Positions 15,039 through 23,469 of a stretch of 45,537 nucleotides of DNA are shown here, one piece after another (position 1 is the first letter of the stretch; the number at the start of each line of letters is the position of its first letter). The notes beneath the pieces are model-generated. The model worked only from the letters and a program-made list of their open reading frames with translations, searched no databases and was not told the DNA's origin. The stretch is from positions 1-45,537 of IMG/VR virus record IMGVR_UViG_3300045256_000323; one strand, given 5' to 3'. The translations under genes were made by a program, and so were the position numbers. This stretch comes from a virus.

Positions 15039-16144
15039 GGCAGTTTATTGCCGACGCTATCGCCAACAAGGCGGTGCAGCAGGCGGCGATCGGCTTCGTG
15101 GTCGCGCTGCTGACGTTCATCGCGACCTACTTCGGCGCTCGGCCTAGTCCGGTTGTCGTTGAGGTCGAGAAGAAAGTGCCGGTCAACTGGCCGACCGAGA
15201 CGATCGGCGCACAGGGCTGGATCGAGGACAAGGACGCCGTGGCCCAGGTCGTCGCCGGCCTGGCGGTCAAGAGCTTCGGCACGACCGAGGCCGGTCTGGT
15301 GGCCGAGGACCAGCTCCCCGATCACGTTTACACCTGGCAGCATTGGCCGAAGGTGACGGGCGGCGAGATTCCCAACAAGAACCAGGGATCGGTCGGGGAC
15401 TGCACCGGGTTCGGGACCGCGACGGCGATCGAAACCACGATGGTGGGCGCGATTGCCAACGGCAAACCCGAGCGGTTTAAGCGCGTCTGTGAGGAGGCGC
15501 TATACGCTGGCGCCCGCGTGCAGATCGGGCATAACCAGATTCGCGGCGACGGCGCCGTCGGCGCGTGGGTGGCGAGATACGTCCAGCAGTGGGGCATCAC
15601 GCCGCGCGAGCCGGTGGCGGGAATTGATCTGACGCTGTATTCGGAGGCGCGGGCCCGCGACTGGGGCCGCACTGGCGCTCCGGGCGGCGTTTTGATCGAC
15701 GCCAAGGAGCATCCCGTTCGCGACATTACGCAGGTCTTGAACTGGGGCGAGGCGAAGAGGGCACTGGCGAGCCACTACGGCGTCGCCGTCTGCTCGAACC
15801 AGGGCTTCACGATGACTCGCGATTCCAGCGGCGTCTGTCGGCCGAGCGGACAATGGGCTCACTGCATGGCCTTGATCGGCTACCACGTCGAAGGCGGCCG
15901 CGAGTACGGCTTCATCATGAACTCCTGGGGCCCGACTGCGTTCTCCGGCCCGACCGGCTGGGGGAATGCTCCGGCTGGCGGCTTCTGGGCCGAGTCCGGC
16001 GTCATTGATCGAATGCTGAAGCAAAACGACTCCTGGACCTTCAGCGACGTGAAGGGGTTCCCTCGCAAAGTGATCGACTGGCCTGTCCGAGCCAAGCCAA
16101 AACAGCCTGCCTTCGTCGGGCCGCTGTTCGCGACGGCTCTGTAA
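15035..16144 (+). CDS. membrane-anchored papain-like (C1A-type) cysteine peptidase
   Basis: 369 aa, GTG start coupled to the previous stop. One hydrophobic segment (residues about 17-33, QAAIGFVVALLTFIATY) anchors the protein, leaving the enzyme outside the cytoplasm. The papain-family order is present: oxyanion Gln117 and nucleophile Cys123 in NKNQGSVGDCTGFGTATA, His276 in SGQWAHCMALIGYHV, and Asn296 in YGFIMNSWG. It should hydrolyse peptide bonds in protein. The position beside the holin candidate suggests it weakens the host envelope at lysis. The alternative is a virion processing protease, but these rarely carry an N-terminal anchor. Confidence 0.85.
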   Translation: MRQFIADAIANKAVQQAAIGFVVALLTFIATYFGARPSPVVVEVEKKVPVNWPTETIGAQGWIEDKDAVAQVVAGLAVKSFGTTEAGLVAEDQLPDHVYTWQHWPKVTGGEIPNKNQGSVGDCTGFGTATAIETTMVGAIANGKPERFKRVCEEALYAGARVQIGHNQIRGDGAVGAWVARYVQQWGITPREPVAGIDLTLYSEARARDWGRTGAPGGVLIDAKEHPVRDITQVLNWGEAKRALASHYGVAVCSNQGFTMTRDSSGVCRPSGQWAHCMALIGYHVEGGREYGFIMNSWGPTAFSGPTGWGNAPAGGFWAESGVIDRMLKQNDSWTFSDVKGFPRKVIDWPVRAKPKQPAFVGPLFATAL

Positions 16145-16158
16145 CATCTGGAGGCGAT

Positions 16159-17214
16159 GTGAAAAAGTTTCTCGCAGCGGTCTTGATGGCCGCGAGTTTG
16201 GCGGCGTCGTCGTTCGCCGATGAGCCGTCCAAAAACAAGGACCAAGAACTCGCGTGGGCGCGAGCTCAAGCGGCGATTGCGGTGGTGAAGTCCAAGCAGC
16301 CAAGCGTCGTGGCGCGAACCAGGGAGGTTCCTTACAACGATGCCGTCAAGGTAGCTCGGACGGAGCACAAGCCGCTGCTCGTTTGTGTCGGCCTTCGCTG
16401 TGATGACGTGTGCCGCGAATTGCGGCCGGCGTTCGTCACCTGCCACGAGACGAGTTTCGACGGCAGCTCCCAGCCGCGGCTGATCCTCTTGATGCATGCC
16501 CTCGACGGCACGCTGTACAAGATGTTCAGTTGGGACAAGGCGCCGACTGTCCCGGAAATCAAGGCGAAGGCAGCGGAGTGTGCCCAGCGTGTCCATGGGG
16601 CCGTCCTCGACGCCGCGATCGCCAGTGCCATCTGCCTGGAGTCCGACCCGGCGACGCCCGGCTACCAATCTGGCACGGTCTGCGTCGGCCCGAATTGCCC
16701 GAACCGGCCCACGGCCCAGGTTCCGGAGCCCTACCGCTCCGCTGGCTATCAGTGGATGCCGTTGGGTGATGGCCCGGTGACGGCCTACGCGGCCCACCCG
16801 ATGGCGAGTCGCGTGAAGCGGCGGTTCTGTCTCTTCCGCCGCCGCGTCCGGTGCGCCCTCGGCTTTGAGCAGACCGTGGAGCCGGAACTAGCTGCGACTT
16901 CGCAGTCGCCGCAGGCCGTCGGCGCGGGTTTGATCGAACGGGCAGCCATTCACCGCCAGCTTAAGGTGGCTCTTCGCTCAGCCGCCTTGACGCCGGCCGA
17001 GAAGGCGATTGCCGAGAACGTGCTGAGCGACCCAGACGTGTACTCGGCGTGCTGCGTGGCGACCCACAAGGCGCTGGCCAAAAAGGTTGCCAGCCAGCCG
17101 ACGAACGTCGTCGGGACGCTCGGCGATGGCCACTTGCTGCAACTGATTGTTCAAAACCTTCCCCAGCTGCTCGCGGCCTTCGCAGAAATCTGGAAGTTAA
17201 TCCACGGCGGCTAA
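16159..17214 (+). CDS. secreted cysteine-rich protein, possible thioredoxin-like domain
   Basis: 351 aa, GTG start with CTGGAGGCGAT upstream. MKKFLAAVLMAASLAASSFA is a textbook signal peptide with cleavage after SFA. Residues about 60-130 (HKPLLVCVGLRCDDVCRELR, then PRLILLMHALDGTLYKMFSW) resemble a thioredoxin-like strand with Cys residues near the helix start, but the CxxC is not canonical. Further on come CVGPNCPN, a basic stretch RVKRRFCLFRRRVRCAL and a helical C-terminus. It could support folding of the neighbouring Cys peptidase or act on envelope proteins. Moderate certainty that it is secreted, low on function. Confidence 0.7.
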   Translation: MKKFLAAVLMAASLAASSFADEPSKNKDQELAWARAQAAIAVVKSKQPSVVARTREVPYNDAVKVARTEHKPLLVCVGLRCDDVCRELRPAFVTCHETSFDGSSQPRLILLMHALDGTLYKMFSWDKAPTVPEIKAKAAECAQRVHGAVLDAAIASAICLESDPATPGYQSGTVCVGPNCPNRPTAQVPEPYRSAGYQWMPLGDGPVTAYAAHPMASRVKRRFCLFRRRVRCALGFEQTVEPELAATSQSPQAVGAGLIERAAIHRQLKVALRSAALTPAEKAIAENVLSDPDVYSACCVATHKALAKKVASQPTNVVGTLGDGHLLQLIVQNLPQLLAAFAEIWKLIHGG

Positions 17215-17218
17215 GGCG

Positions 17219-17233
17219 TGGGCGCAGCGCCCA
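17219..17233. repeat. dispersed palindrome copy
   Basis: TGGGCGCAGCGCCCA begins five bases after the stop of the secreted Cys-rich protein, at the start of the gap before 17342. A short inverted repeat GTATG...CATAC also lies in that gap. Confidence 0.9.
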
Positions 17234-17341
17234 TGCGGGCCAGGCCGGCATTCAGCCGCTTGCGGCTCAGCCAAGGTAGTATGCCCCCCATACTTCAGGC
17301 TGACCCAGGCGGCTGATTTTCCATCCCACACGGAGGTTCTC

Positions 17342-17896
17342 ATGCAATCCATCATCCGGGGCTCGGCGACCGATCTTAAGCCAACGCCGCCCGCCGTTCT
17401 CACCGACAACGGCTTCCCGGTCAAAATTCCGACGCTCACCGCCCCGACCGGCGCGGCGGTTCTCGACCTCGAAAGTGCGGGCAGCGAAGCTCCGCTGGAG
17501 GCGCTCATCGTCCCGTTCGGCACCGGGAACGACGACACGACCTTTAATCTTCGCTGCATCGGCTGGACGCGCATCGCCGGCGACGGCAACACCGGCATCA
17601 GCGATCTGTGGGCGCCAACCATTTTGTGCGACTTCCTCTGCACGCTTGGGACGGTTGTCGGCGTGGACAACACGCCGCTCGGCCACACGATCAGATTCGC
17701 AGACACTATCGCCGTCAACACCGAGCCGACCATCACGGCCGCGACGACTCGCCAGGGGACCGAGCAGATTTACTCGCCGGCTAACAACACGATTGCCTGG
17801 GCCAAGATTCGCTTGCACGGGGTCCAGCGGCTGGAAATCAGCGTGGACATCAACGCGAGCGCGACGGGCGGCGCGGCCCTGGTCGCCTTGCGGTAG
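17342..17896 (+). CDS. virion protein, 184 aa
   Basis: ACGGAGG precedes the ATG. The product is beta-rich and Thr/Ala/Asp-rich (FPVKIPTLTAPTGAAVLDLE; FGTGNDDTTFNLRCIGW; RLEISVDINASATGG), which suits a structural domain of head or tail. It is the first gene after the lysis cluster and precedes the nozzle paralogues. No enzyme motif. Many phages carry comparable small beta proteins as decoration or trunk components. The 3' flank contains half a palindrome (TGCGCCCAGA, 17901-17910). Confidence 0.72.
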   Translation: MQSIIRGSATDLKPTPPAVLTDNGFPVKIPTLTAPTGAAVLDLESAGSEAPLEALIVPFGTGNDDTTFNLRCIGWTRIAGDGNTGISDLWAPTILCDFLCTLGTVVGVDNTPLGHTIRFADTIAVNTEPTITAATTRQGTEQIYSPANNTIAWAKIRLHGVQRLEISVDINASATGGAALVALR

Positions 17897-17917
17897 GCGT
17901 TGCGCCCAGAGGCGTTC

Positions 17918-19255
17918 ATGGACGACGTTCCGGTCCAGTTCCCGCTTTCTGGCCTGGACGCCAGCCGCGCTTTCGCGAGGCAGGCGCCCGAGACGACCGC
18001 CCACGCGCAGAATATCCGCTCTTACGACCGGCTGGAGGATCGCAAGCGGGGCGGTTCGAGGCCCGGCCTGACGCGGTGGATCAACGGGGCGATGCCCGGC
18101 GGGGTTCAGGGCCTCGGCTCCGTGGCTGCGACCGGCGAACAATTCGTCATCGGCTACTTCCCCTTCGAGTGGCCTGACTTTGTGCTCGATCCAGTGAACT
18201 TCGGCAACGTCCGCTCCGGCGGCTCGGGCTTCCCCAGCATCCCAGGCCGGGTGGTGCCCGCCATCACCTGGTCGCCGAGCCAGACGGAGCTTTACGAGGA
18301 CGAAGCCTTCGGCGGAGCCGAGCTGAATCCCGTGGCGAAGGACCCTCGGGACAACTCAGTAGTGCCCGGCACATTCGTGTTCGACCCGCCTTCTGGCACG
18401 GTCTTCGGGCACGTTGACCAGCGGACGGTGACGGCGACCTTCACGCCGGACTCTCCCAGCTTCCGAACGGCCAGGAAGACGAACGTCTTCACCCGCAAGC
18501 TGACGCCGACCAAAGTGGTGTGGGCCCCTCCGACGACGGTCAAGCACGATACCGTCATCGACGGCAGCATCCTCAACGCCGTGGGCCAGGTGAAATCAGA
18601 CGGATCGGCCCTGCCGGGCACGGTGACGTATGACATCTGGTATTTCGACCCGGATACCGGAGCGAAGGTGTACCTGTTCGCGGGAGCCACGATGCATATC
18701 GTGACGGTCTACTATTTCCTGGCCCACTTCACGCCGGACAACCGCGTGCGGTACAAGGATTCGAGTCAGCTCAGCCTGATCGAAGCGACCAACAAGCTCA
18801 CCGAACGCCGGTTCTTTATCGGTAAGCGGACGGTCTACGGGGTCGAGTTAATCACTCGCCACACGCTGCGCCGGTTCCAGAGCCCGCCCGACTATACGAC
18901 CTGGTGCGAGTTTGCCGCGCCCGGGTACGACACCTGGCAACTGCTTCGCGGCGTCTCGACGGTGCCTCCGTTCACCAACGTCGCGTCCTGGACCGTGGTC
19001 CTCAGCGGCACGATCGCAGCGAACGGCACGCTCAATGGCCTGCCGCTGACGCGCGACGAACCAATCGGCGCGGCAGAGATTCCCTTCTGCTTGCAGTGGA
19101 AGAAGAAGAGCGAGTCGTACCCCGACGCGCCCTTGTTCGCTCCGTTTGCTGGCGGCATCACGTCGAACGGCTACTGGACGAACCTCGGAGATGACCCGCC
19201 GCTGGATTGCTCGGCGGGGTCCCAAACGAATGACCCGGCGGGGCCTGGTGACTAA
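17918..19255 (+). CDS. nozzle-related paralogue 1 with Ig-like C-terminal region
   Basis: 445 aa. I chose the ATG at 17918 (MDDVPVQFPLSGLDASRAFA) because the two paralogues downstream begin the same way; a TTG at 17900 would add six residues. The N-terminal 70 residues (FPL.G.D...AF..Q, then NIRSYDRLEDRKRGGSRPGL and VQGLGSVAATGEQF) match the start of the nozzle gene at 20403. Residues about 120-180 (PGTFVFDPPSGTVFGHVDQR...) look like a bacterial Ig-like domain. Its stop overlaps the next ATG (TAATG). It is probably a tail component that docks through the shared N-terminal module. Confidence 0.75.
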   Translation: MDDVPVQFPLSGLDASRAFARQAPETTAHAQNIRSYDRLEDRKRGGSRPGLTRWINGAMPGGVQGLGSVAATGEQFVIGYFPFEWPDFVLDPVNFGNVRSGGSGFPSIPGRVVPAITWSPSQTELYEDEAFGGAELNPVAKDPRDNSVVPGTFVFDPPSGTVFGHVDQRTVTATFTPDSPSFRTARKTNVFTRKLTPTKVVWAPPTTVKHDTVIDGSILNAVGQVKSDGSALPGTVTYDIWYFDPDTGAKVYLFAGATMHIVTVYYFLAHFTPDNRVRYKDSSQLSLIEATNKLTERRFFIGKRTVYGVELITRHTLRRFQSPPDYTTWCEFAAPGYDTWQLLRGVSTVPPFTNVASWTVVLSGTIAANGTLNGLPLTRDEPIGAAEIPFCLQWKKKSESYPDAPLFAPFAGGITSNGYWTNLGDDPPLDCSAGSQTNDPAGPGD

Positions 19256-20136
19256 TGGATGAAGCGACGCTCGAATTCCCGTTGCGAGGGATTGACCGGT
19301 CGAAAGCGTTCGTCCGCCAGACCGGCGAGACGACCTCGGTTGGCTCCAACATTCGCAGCTTCGAGCGGCTGGAAGACCGCCGGCGCGGCGGTTCGAGGCC
19401 GGGCCTGATCCGCTGGCTTGACAGCCTCTTGCCCGGCAGCATTCAGGGGCTTGGGAGCGTGGCGGCGACAGGCGAGCAGTTCGCTCTCGGCTACTTCCCC
19501 TTCCAGTGGCCGGACTTTGTGCTCGATCCGGTCAGCTTCGGGCCGGTGCGGAACGGTGGGACCGGGCATTCGAGCTTGCCGAAGATCACGCCGCGGCTGG
19601 ACTGGACGCCGGCCCACAAGGAACTGCTCGAGGACCAGGCTTTCGTCGCTGGCGACTTCAATGCGGCGGCTCATGACCCGCGCGACAACTCGGTCATTGC
19701 CGGCACTTACTCGTACAGCCTGCCCCTGGGCACGATCTTTGGGCACAGGACGCAGCGAGTCGTCAACCTGACCTTCACTCCGACCGATACTTCGACCTTC
19801 CGGGTTGCTCAGGCATCGTTCACGTTTAAGCGCAACGCCGCCAAGCGCACGCGGGACGAGACGCCGCCGGTCGGCCAGGCGGCCTTGACGGTGTTTCCAG
19901 ACTGCATCGTGGGCGGATATGTTGATGGCACGGCGGCCTACATCGACAGCGGGAACTCAGCATCGGGCACGTGGTCGTATAGTCCACCGGCGGGGTCGCA
20001 CACGACGGCGATCGACGGCAGCACGCTCAACCCGCCCGTGCCAGGCCTTGTGTTCCTGTTCGACGCGACGTTTACGCCGACGATTGGCGTGGGCTTCACC
20101 ATGACCGGGCTTATTGGGACGGTGCTCGGAGCTTAA
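19255..20136 (+). CDS. nozzle-related paralogue 2 with Ig-like C-terminal region
   Basis: 293 aa. Clearly a tandem duplicate of the previous gene: LEFPLRGIDRSKAFVRQ, NIRSFERLEDRRRGGSRPGL, IQGLGSVAATGEQFALGYFP, then WPDFVLDPVSFGPVR and DPRDNSVIAGTYSYS align over about 190 residues. It lacks the last about 150 residues of paralogue 1 and ends after a second Ig-like stretch (SASGTWSYSPPAGSHTTAID). Translational coupling by TAATG suggests a fixed ratio. Likely tail decoration or a receptor-binding accessory; function inferred. Confidence 0.75.
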   Translation: MDEATLEFPLRGIDRSKAFVRQTGETTSVGSNIRSFERLEDRRRGGSRPGLIRWLDSLLPGSIQGLGSVAATGEQFALGYFPFQWPDFVLDPVSFGPVRNGGTGHSSLPKITPRLDWTPAHKELLEDQAFVAGDFNAAAHDPRDNSVIAGTYSYSLPLGTIFGHRTQRVVNLTFTPTDTSTFRVAQASFTFKRNAAKRTRDETPPVGQAALTVFPDCIVGGYVDGTAAYIDSGNSASGTWSYSPPAGSHTTAIDGSTLNPPVPGLVFLFDATFTPTIGVGFTMTGLIGTVLGA

Positions 20137-20140
20137 TGAA

Positions 20141-20416
20141 ATGCTGAAAGCGCACTACAGGTGTTCGCTCTGTGAACTGGACGATGTCTCGGTGCGGGTC
20201 CGCGAACGCAACGCGGGCGAGGGCATCGAGGAGTACGTCGAGCACGTGATGTCGGTGTGCGGCCAGGAGCATGATCGCCGAACTCCGTGGTGTCCAACAC
20301 GAACGCTCCACATTGACCTGCCTATAACTCTGACCGAAGAGGACAAGAAGTCGCTGGCAGAGCGACTCAAGGGACCAGCGGGCGCAGCGCCCAGAGGGCA
20401 GGATGCCGCAGGCTGA
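20141..20416 (+). CDS. small Cys-containing protein, 91 aa
   Basis: ATG at 20141 (MLKAHYRCSLCELDDVSVRV); an in-frame upstream ATG at 20114 lies inside the previous gene. A CxxC near the start with later Cys residues (VMSVCGQ, TPWCPT) could bind zinc. The C-terminal residues GPAGAAPRGQDAAG are encoded by a copy of the dispersed palindrome (20380-20392), so the repeat has been taken into the frame. It overlaps the nozzle start at 20403 by 14 bases. Unknown role. Confidence 0.62.
   Translation: MLKAHYRCSLCELDDVSVRVRERNAGEGIEEYVEHVMSVCGQEHDRRTPWCPTRTLHIDLPITLTEEDKKSLAERLKGPAGAAPRGQDAAG
20380..20392. repeat. dispersed palindrome copy inside a gene end
   Basis: GGGCGCAGCGCCC followed by AGA. It lies within the last codons of the 91-aa gene, just ahead of the nozzle ATG at 20403. 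Confidence 0.85.
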
Positions 20417-22013
20417 AAGGCCGGACACCGAGCTGCGATTCCCCCTCGGCGGGATGGACCGGGCTGACGCCTTCGGCAAACAGCCGGCGCGGCCGATTGG
20501 CACTGACCCGATAACCGGCAAGAAGGTCTACGTCGCCACCAGCCGCTTCGGCCAGAATGTGCGTGCCTTTGAGCCTCTGACGAACCGGGCACGCGGCGGG
20601 TCTCGGCAGGGGCTCGGCCGCACGAAGGCCGGGGCCGTCGTCGCCGGCTGGCTCGTGCAGGGACTGGGCACGCTCTCGAACACGGAGGTCAACGTGCAAT
20701 CCATCAGCGGCCGATTCGTTACTGTCGTCGCCGTCTCCAAGGGCGTCGTCTACTACGCTCGGCCCGACGATACTGTCTGGACGCAGGCGACGAATTTAAC
20801 CGGCAACACGCCGCCCTTGGTCTTTACCGGCATTGTCCGCATGGCGTCATGCGTCCAGAAGCTCTGGTTCGCCGACGGCGCGAACGCGGCTTACTTCGAC
20901 CCCGTGGACAACTCCGTGCATACCTGGACGGCGACGGCCGGCACGCTGCCGGCGTCGGGCGCCAACCGGCCGCGATTGATCTGCACCTGGCGAGGCCGGG
21001 TCGTGCAGTCCGGGCTCCTGGGCGACCCGCAAAACTGGTTCATGAGCCGGGTGAACGTGCCGACCGATTACGACTATGCCCCGCTCTCGCCGAGCGCCAC
21101 GCAAGCCGTCGCCGGCAACAACTCGAAGCAAGGACAGCTGGGCGACGTGATCCAGGCCCTGGCTCCGTACAACGACGACTTGCTGGTCATGGGCGGCAGC
21201 CAGAGCTTGTGGCAGATGCGCGGCGACCCGATGGACAACGGCTCGCTCGACCTCATCACCGACGCGATTGGCATGGCGTGGGGCGACAGTTGGTGCCTTG
21301 ATCCTGGCGGCGCGATGTACTTCGTCGCCAGTCGGCCGGCGATCTACCGCATGGAGCCGGGGAGCAAGCCGGTCCGCATCAGCCAGCCGGTCGAACGGCT
21401 GCTGGCCGGAATCGACACGGGCGCGAATTCGCTGACCATGAAGTGGGACGACCGAGAGCAGGCGCTTAAGCTGTTCGTCACTCCGCTTGCGGCTCCGGCG
21501 GTTACGACTCACTTCACTTGGGAGGCGCGAACCGGGGCGTGGTGGACCGACGCCTTCGCCAACAACAACCATAACCCGCTCGTTGCGACGGTCCTTGAGG
21601 GCAACACCGCCGCCCAGCGGCTCTTGCTCATCGGCTCGTGGGACGGCTACGTTCGGTCCTATCAGGACGGGCAAACGACGGACGACGGGACTAACATTGA
21701 GAGTGAAGTCGTGATCGGGCCGATCTTAACTTCCGGTCTGGATGATGTTATGTTCAACGAAATCCAGGGCGTCTTGGCCGAGGAGGGCGGCACGGTGGAT
21801 TATGAAGTTCGGGTGGGCAAGACAGCCGAGGCTGCTCTGGCCAGCGACCCCGTGGTGAAGGGCACCTGGAAGCCCGGCCGCAACTTTACCCGCCCGGTGC
21901 GCCGCGCCGCGCACGCGCTCTATGTTACCCTTCGGTCAACGAATGCTTGGGCGATCGAAGCGATTCGGGCGACCGTGGAACCGCGGGGCATGGTGAGGCG
22001 ACGCAACCGGTAG
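20403..22013 (+). CDS. tail nozzle protein, beta-propeller-like
   Basis: 536 aa. It opens with the module shared with the two preceding genes (LRFPLGGMDRADAFGKQ, RGGSRQGLGR, VQGLGTL). It then reads as a beta-propeller or large beta domain typical of short-tail nozzle (T7 gp12/SU10-like) proteins: FVTVVAVSKGVVYYARPDD, LWFADGANAAYFDPVDNSVH, GDPQNWFMSRVNVPTDYDY, DDLLVMGGSQSLWQMRGDPM and GDSWCLDPGGAMYFVASRPA. The nozzle closes the channel below the adaptor and opens when DNA is ejected. This call strongly supports a podovirus-like tail. Confidence 0.8.
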   Translation: MPQAERPDTELRFPLGGMDRADAFGKQPARPIGTDPITGKKVYVATSRFGQNVRAFEPLTNRARGGSRQGLGRTKAGAVVAGWLVQGLGTLSNTEVNVQSISGRFVTVVAVSKGVVYYARPDDTVWTQATNLTGNTPPLVFTGIVRMASCVQKLWFADGANAAYFDPVDNSVHTWTATAGTLPASGANRPRLICTWRGRVVQSGLLGDPQNWFMSRVNVPTDYDYAPLSPSATQAVAGNNSKQGQLGDVIQALAPYNDDLLVMGGSQSLWQMRGDPMDNGSLDLITDAIGMAWGDSWCLDPGGAMYFVASRPAIYRMEPGSKPVRISQPVERLLAGIDTGANSLTMKWDDREQALKLFVTPLAAPAVTTHFTWEARTGAWWTDAFANNNHNPLVATVLEGNTAAQRLLLIGSWDGYVRSYQDGQTTDDGTNIESEVVIGPILTSGLDDVMFNEIQGVLAEEGGTVDYEVRVGKTAEAALASDPVVKGTWKPGRNFTRPVRRAAHALYVTLRSTNAWAIEAIRATVEPRGMVRRRNR

Positions 22014-22046
22014 TTCGAGCAACCACCCCGCAACAAGGAGGCTAGC

Positions 22047-22754
22047 ATGGATTCGAGTTCCAGTTCTTACTCGGCCTACGGGTCCGTGGTGAAGCAGAAC
22101 CAGGCCCTTTACGATCGGTATCTCGGCGCCTACAGGGACGTGCTCGCGGGCATTCAAAACATCGGCAACGCCCAGCGGCAGGCAATCACCGACTTTTACG
22201 CTCAGCGGCAGGGGCAGGCCGACCAGGCCCTCATCTCTCGCGGTCTGGGCAACACGACCGTCCAATCCGCCGTCAACCGCGGCCTCACGCTCGATGAGGC
22301 GAAGGCCCAAAGCGACCTGGCCGAGAAGGTCAGCCGCATGCGGGCTGACTACGGCTCGCAGATGGCGCAGGGTATTCGCGGTTTCCTCGGCGGCTACAGC
22401 CAGGGCCAGAGCCAGAGTTTCCGGCCAAGCGGAGCCCCGGCGTCAAACTCAAGCTTGGATCGGCCGTGGATGTTCGCCCCGATGGGGGGCAGGGGCTACG
22501 GCAATAACCAACCGATTTATGGCTACGGGCCGGCAGTCGCCGGCACGTTCGACGCGCCGCAGAGCACGTATGTGCCGCCGTACTACGGCGACGCAAGCTT
22601 AAGTGGTCTCGGCACATTGGGGCCGGGCGGCAGCATGCTTAATTACATCGGAGAGCCGGGCATGTCCAGCGAGGGGCCCTACGGCGGCGGCGGATGGGGA
22701 GAGGACTTGCCGCCAATGACTGGCGATTATCTAGGTAACTACGGCTTTGCGTAA
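22047..22754 (+). CDS. helical then Gly/Tyr-rich virion protein
   Basis: 235 aa with a strong AAGGAGG. The N-terminal 110 residues are helical and Gln/Ala-rich (YGSVVKQNQALYDRYLGAYR; RQGQADQALISRGLGNTTVQ). The C-terminal half is low-complexity, rich in Gly, Tyr, Pro and Ser (GGRGYGNNQPIYGYGP...GEPGMSSEGPYGGGGW). Helical proteins of this sort next to the nozzle often form internal or ejection components of the head, and the aromatic-glycine tail may be disordered or interact with the membrane. Role inferred from position. Confidence 0.72.
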   Translation: MDSSSSSYSAYGSVVKQNQALYDRYLGAYRDVLAGIQNIGNAQRQAITDFYAQRQGQADQALISRGLGNTTVQSAVNRGLTLDEAKAQSDLAEKVSRMRADYGSQMAQGIRGFLGGYSQGQSQSFRPSGAPASNSSLDRPWMFAPMGGRGYGNNQPIYGYGPAVAGTFDAPQSTYVPPYYGDASLSGLGTLGPGGSMLNYIGEPGMSSEGPYGGGGWGEDLPPMTGDYLGNYGFA

Positions 22755-22760
22755 CGCGGC

Positions 22761-22775
22761 GGGCGCAGCGCGCAG
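22761..22775. repeat. dispersed palindrome, degenerate copy
   Basis: GGGCGCAGCGCGCAG: a G replaces the second C of the right arm, so the stem is weakened. It follows the stop of the Gly/Tyr-rich gene. Confidence 0.6.
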
Positions 22776-22795
22776 AATAGCCAGGGAGGGCCGGC

Positions 22796-23059
22796 ATGTC
22801 GAGCCAGACGCTTCTTCATCGCGTTCCCGACCCGGTAGACAAAAACCGGATGGCTCGGTTTACGGAAATCGTTGCCGGGATCTTCAACAGCCTCTTCCGC
22901 CAGGGTCTCTTGGTCTACAAGGGTGGCCAGACGGAATTCGCGATTACCATTGAAGCCCTCTCGGGCGTCGGGCCGCCGGCGGCCGCGCTCGGGCAACCGG
23001 GGGCGATCTACTTCGATGTCACTGACCCGAACAATCTGCTTTTTTACTTCAAGACTTAG
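22796..23059 (+). CDS. small virion-like protein, 87 aa
   Basis: CAGGGAGGGCCGGC precedes the ATG. MSSQTLLHRVPDPVDKNRMA is followed by a helix and a short beta part (QGLLVYKGGQTEFAITIEAL). The ending GAIYFDVTDPNNLLFYFKT resembles the phage motif 'GAIYFD..D...LYY', which often caps fibre or head proteins. It stops 12 bases before the next gene. Probably a minor tail or fibre-attachment protein. Confidence 0.68.
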   Translation: MSSQTLLHRVPDPVDKNRMARFTEIVAGIFNSLFRQGLLVYKGGQTEFAITIEALSGVGPPAAALGQPGAIYFDVTDPNNLLFYFKT

Positions 23060-23071
23060 GAAGGGATACCC

Positions 23072-23443
23072 ATGCAAAACAAGCCGTTTCGGTTCGGGCC
23101 GGTCGCTCTGACCAATGCCGCGGCCAACTACCTGAACCCCGGTACGACGACCGGCGGCGTGAACGCCTCAGCCGCGCCCTACGACAAGACTCGGATTATC
23201 CTCACGCACATCCGTGTCGTCAACAAGACGGCAGCGGCGCACACGGTCAGCCTCTACATCGGGGCGACCGGCGGCTCGGCGGCCGGCACCGAGTTCGCTT
23301 TCAACGCCACGTCGATCCCGGCCAACAGCTACGTCGATTGGTACGGCCGCATGCCGCTCGACACGGTGGACTTTCTCACCGGTCTGGCGGACGCCAACAC
23401 GGCCTTGACCATTGAAGGCGAGGGCGAAATCGGCATCGCGTAG
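23072..23443 (+). CDS. conserved phage structural protein, 123 aa
   Basis: The pattern TRIILTHIRVVNKTAAAHTV, then SLYIGATGGSAAGTEFAF and ANSYVDWYGRMPLDTVDFLT, ends in LTIEGEGEIGIA. Comparable small beta-sandwich proteins are frequent among phage tail and head accessory genes and probably mediate fibre attachment or decoration. The stop TAG (23441-23443) is followed directly by a palindrome copy, and the next gene starts 26 bases later. Confidence 0.75.
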   Translation: MQNKPFRFGPVALTNAAANYLNPGTTTGGVNASAAPYDKTRIILTHIRVVNKTAAAHTVSLYIGATGGSAAGTEFAFNATSIPANSYVDWYGRMPLDTVDFLTGLADANTALTIEGEGEIGIA

Positions 23444-23458
23444 TGGGCGCTGCGCCCA
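23444..23458. repeat. dispersed palindrome copy
   Basis: TGGGCGCTGCGCCCA starts at the base after the stop codon of the 123-aa gene and ends 11 bases before the GTG of the collagen-like fibre gene. Confidence 0.9.
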
Positions 23459-23469
23459 GGGGGTTTGCA

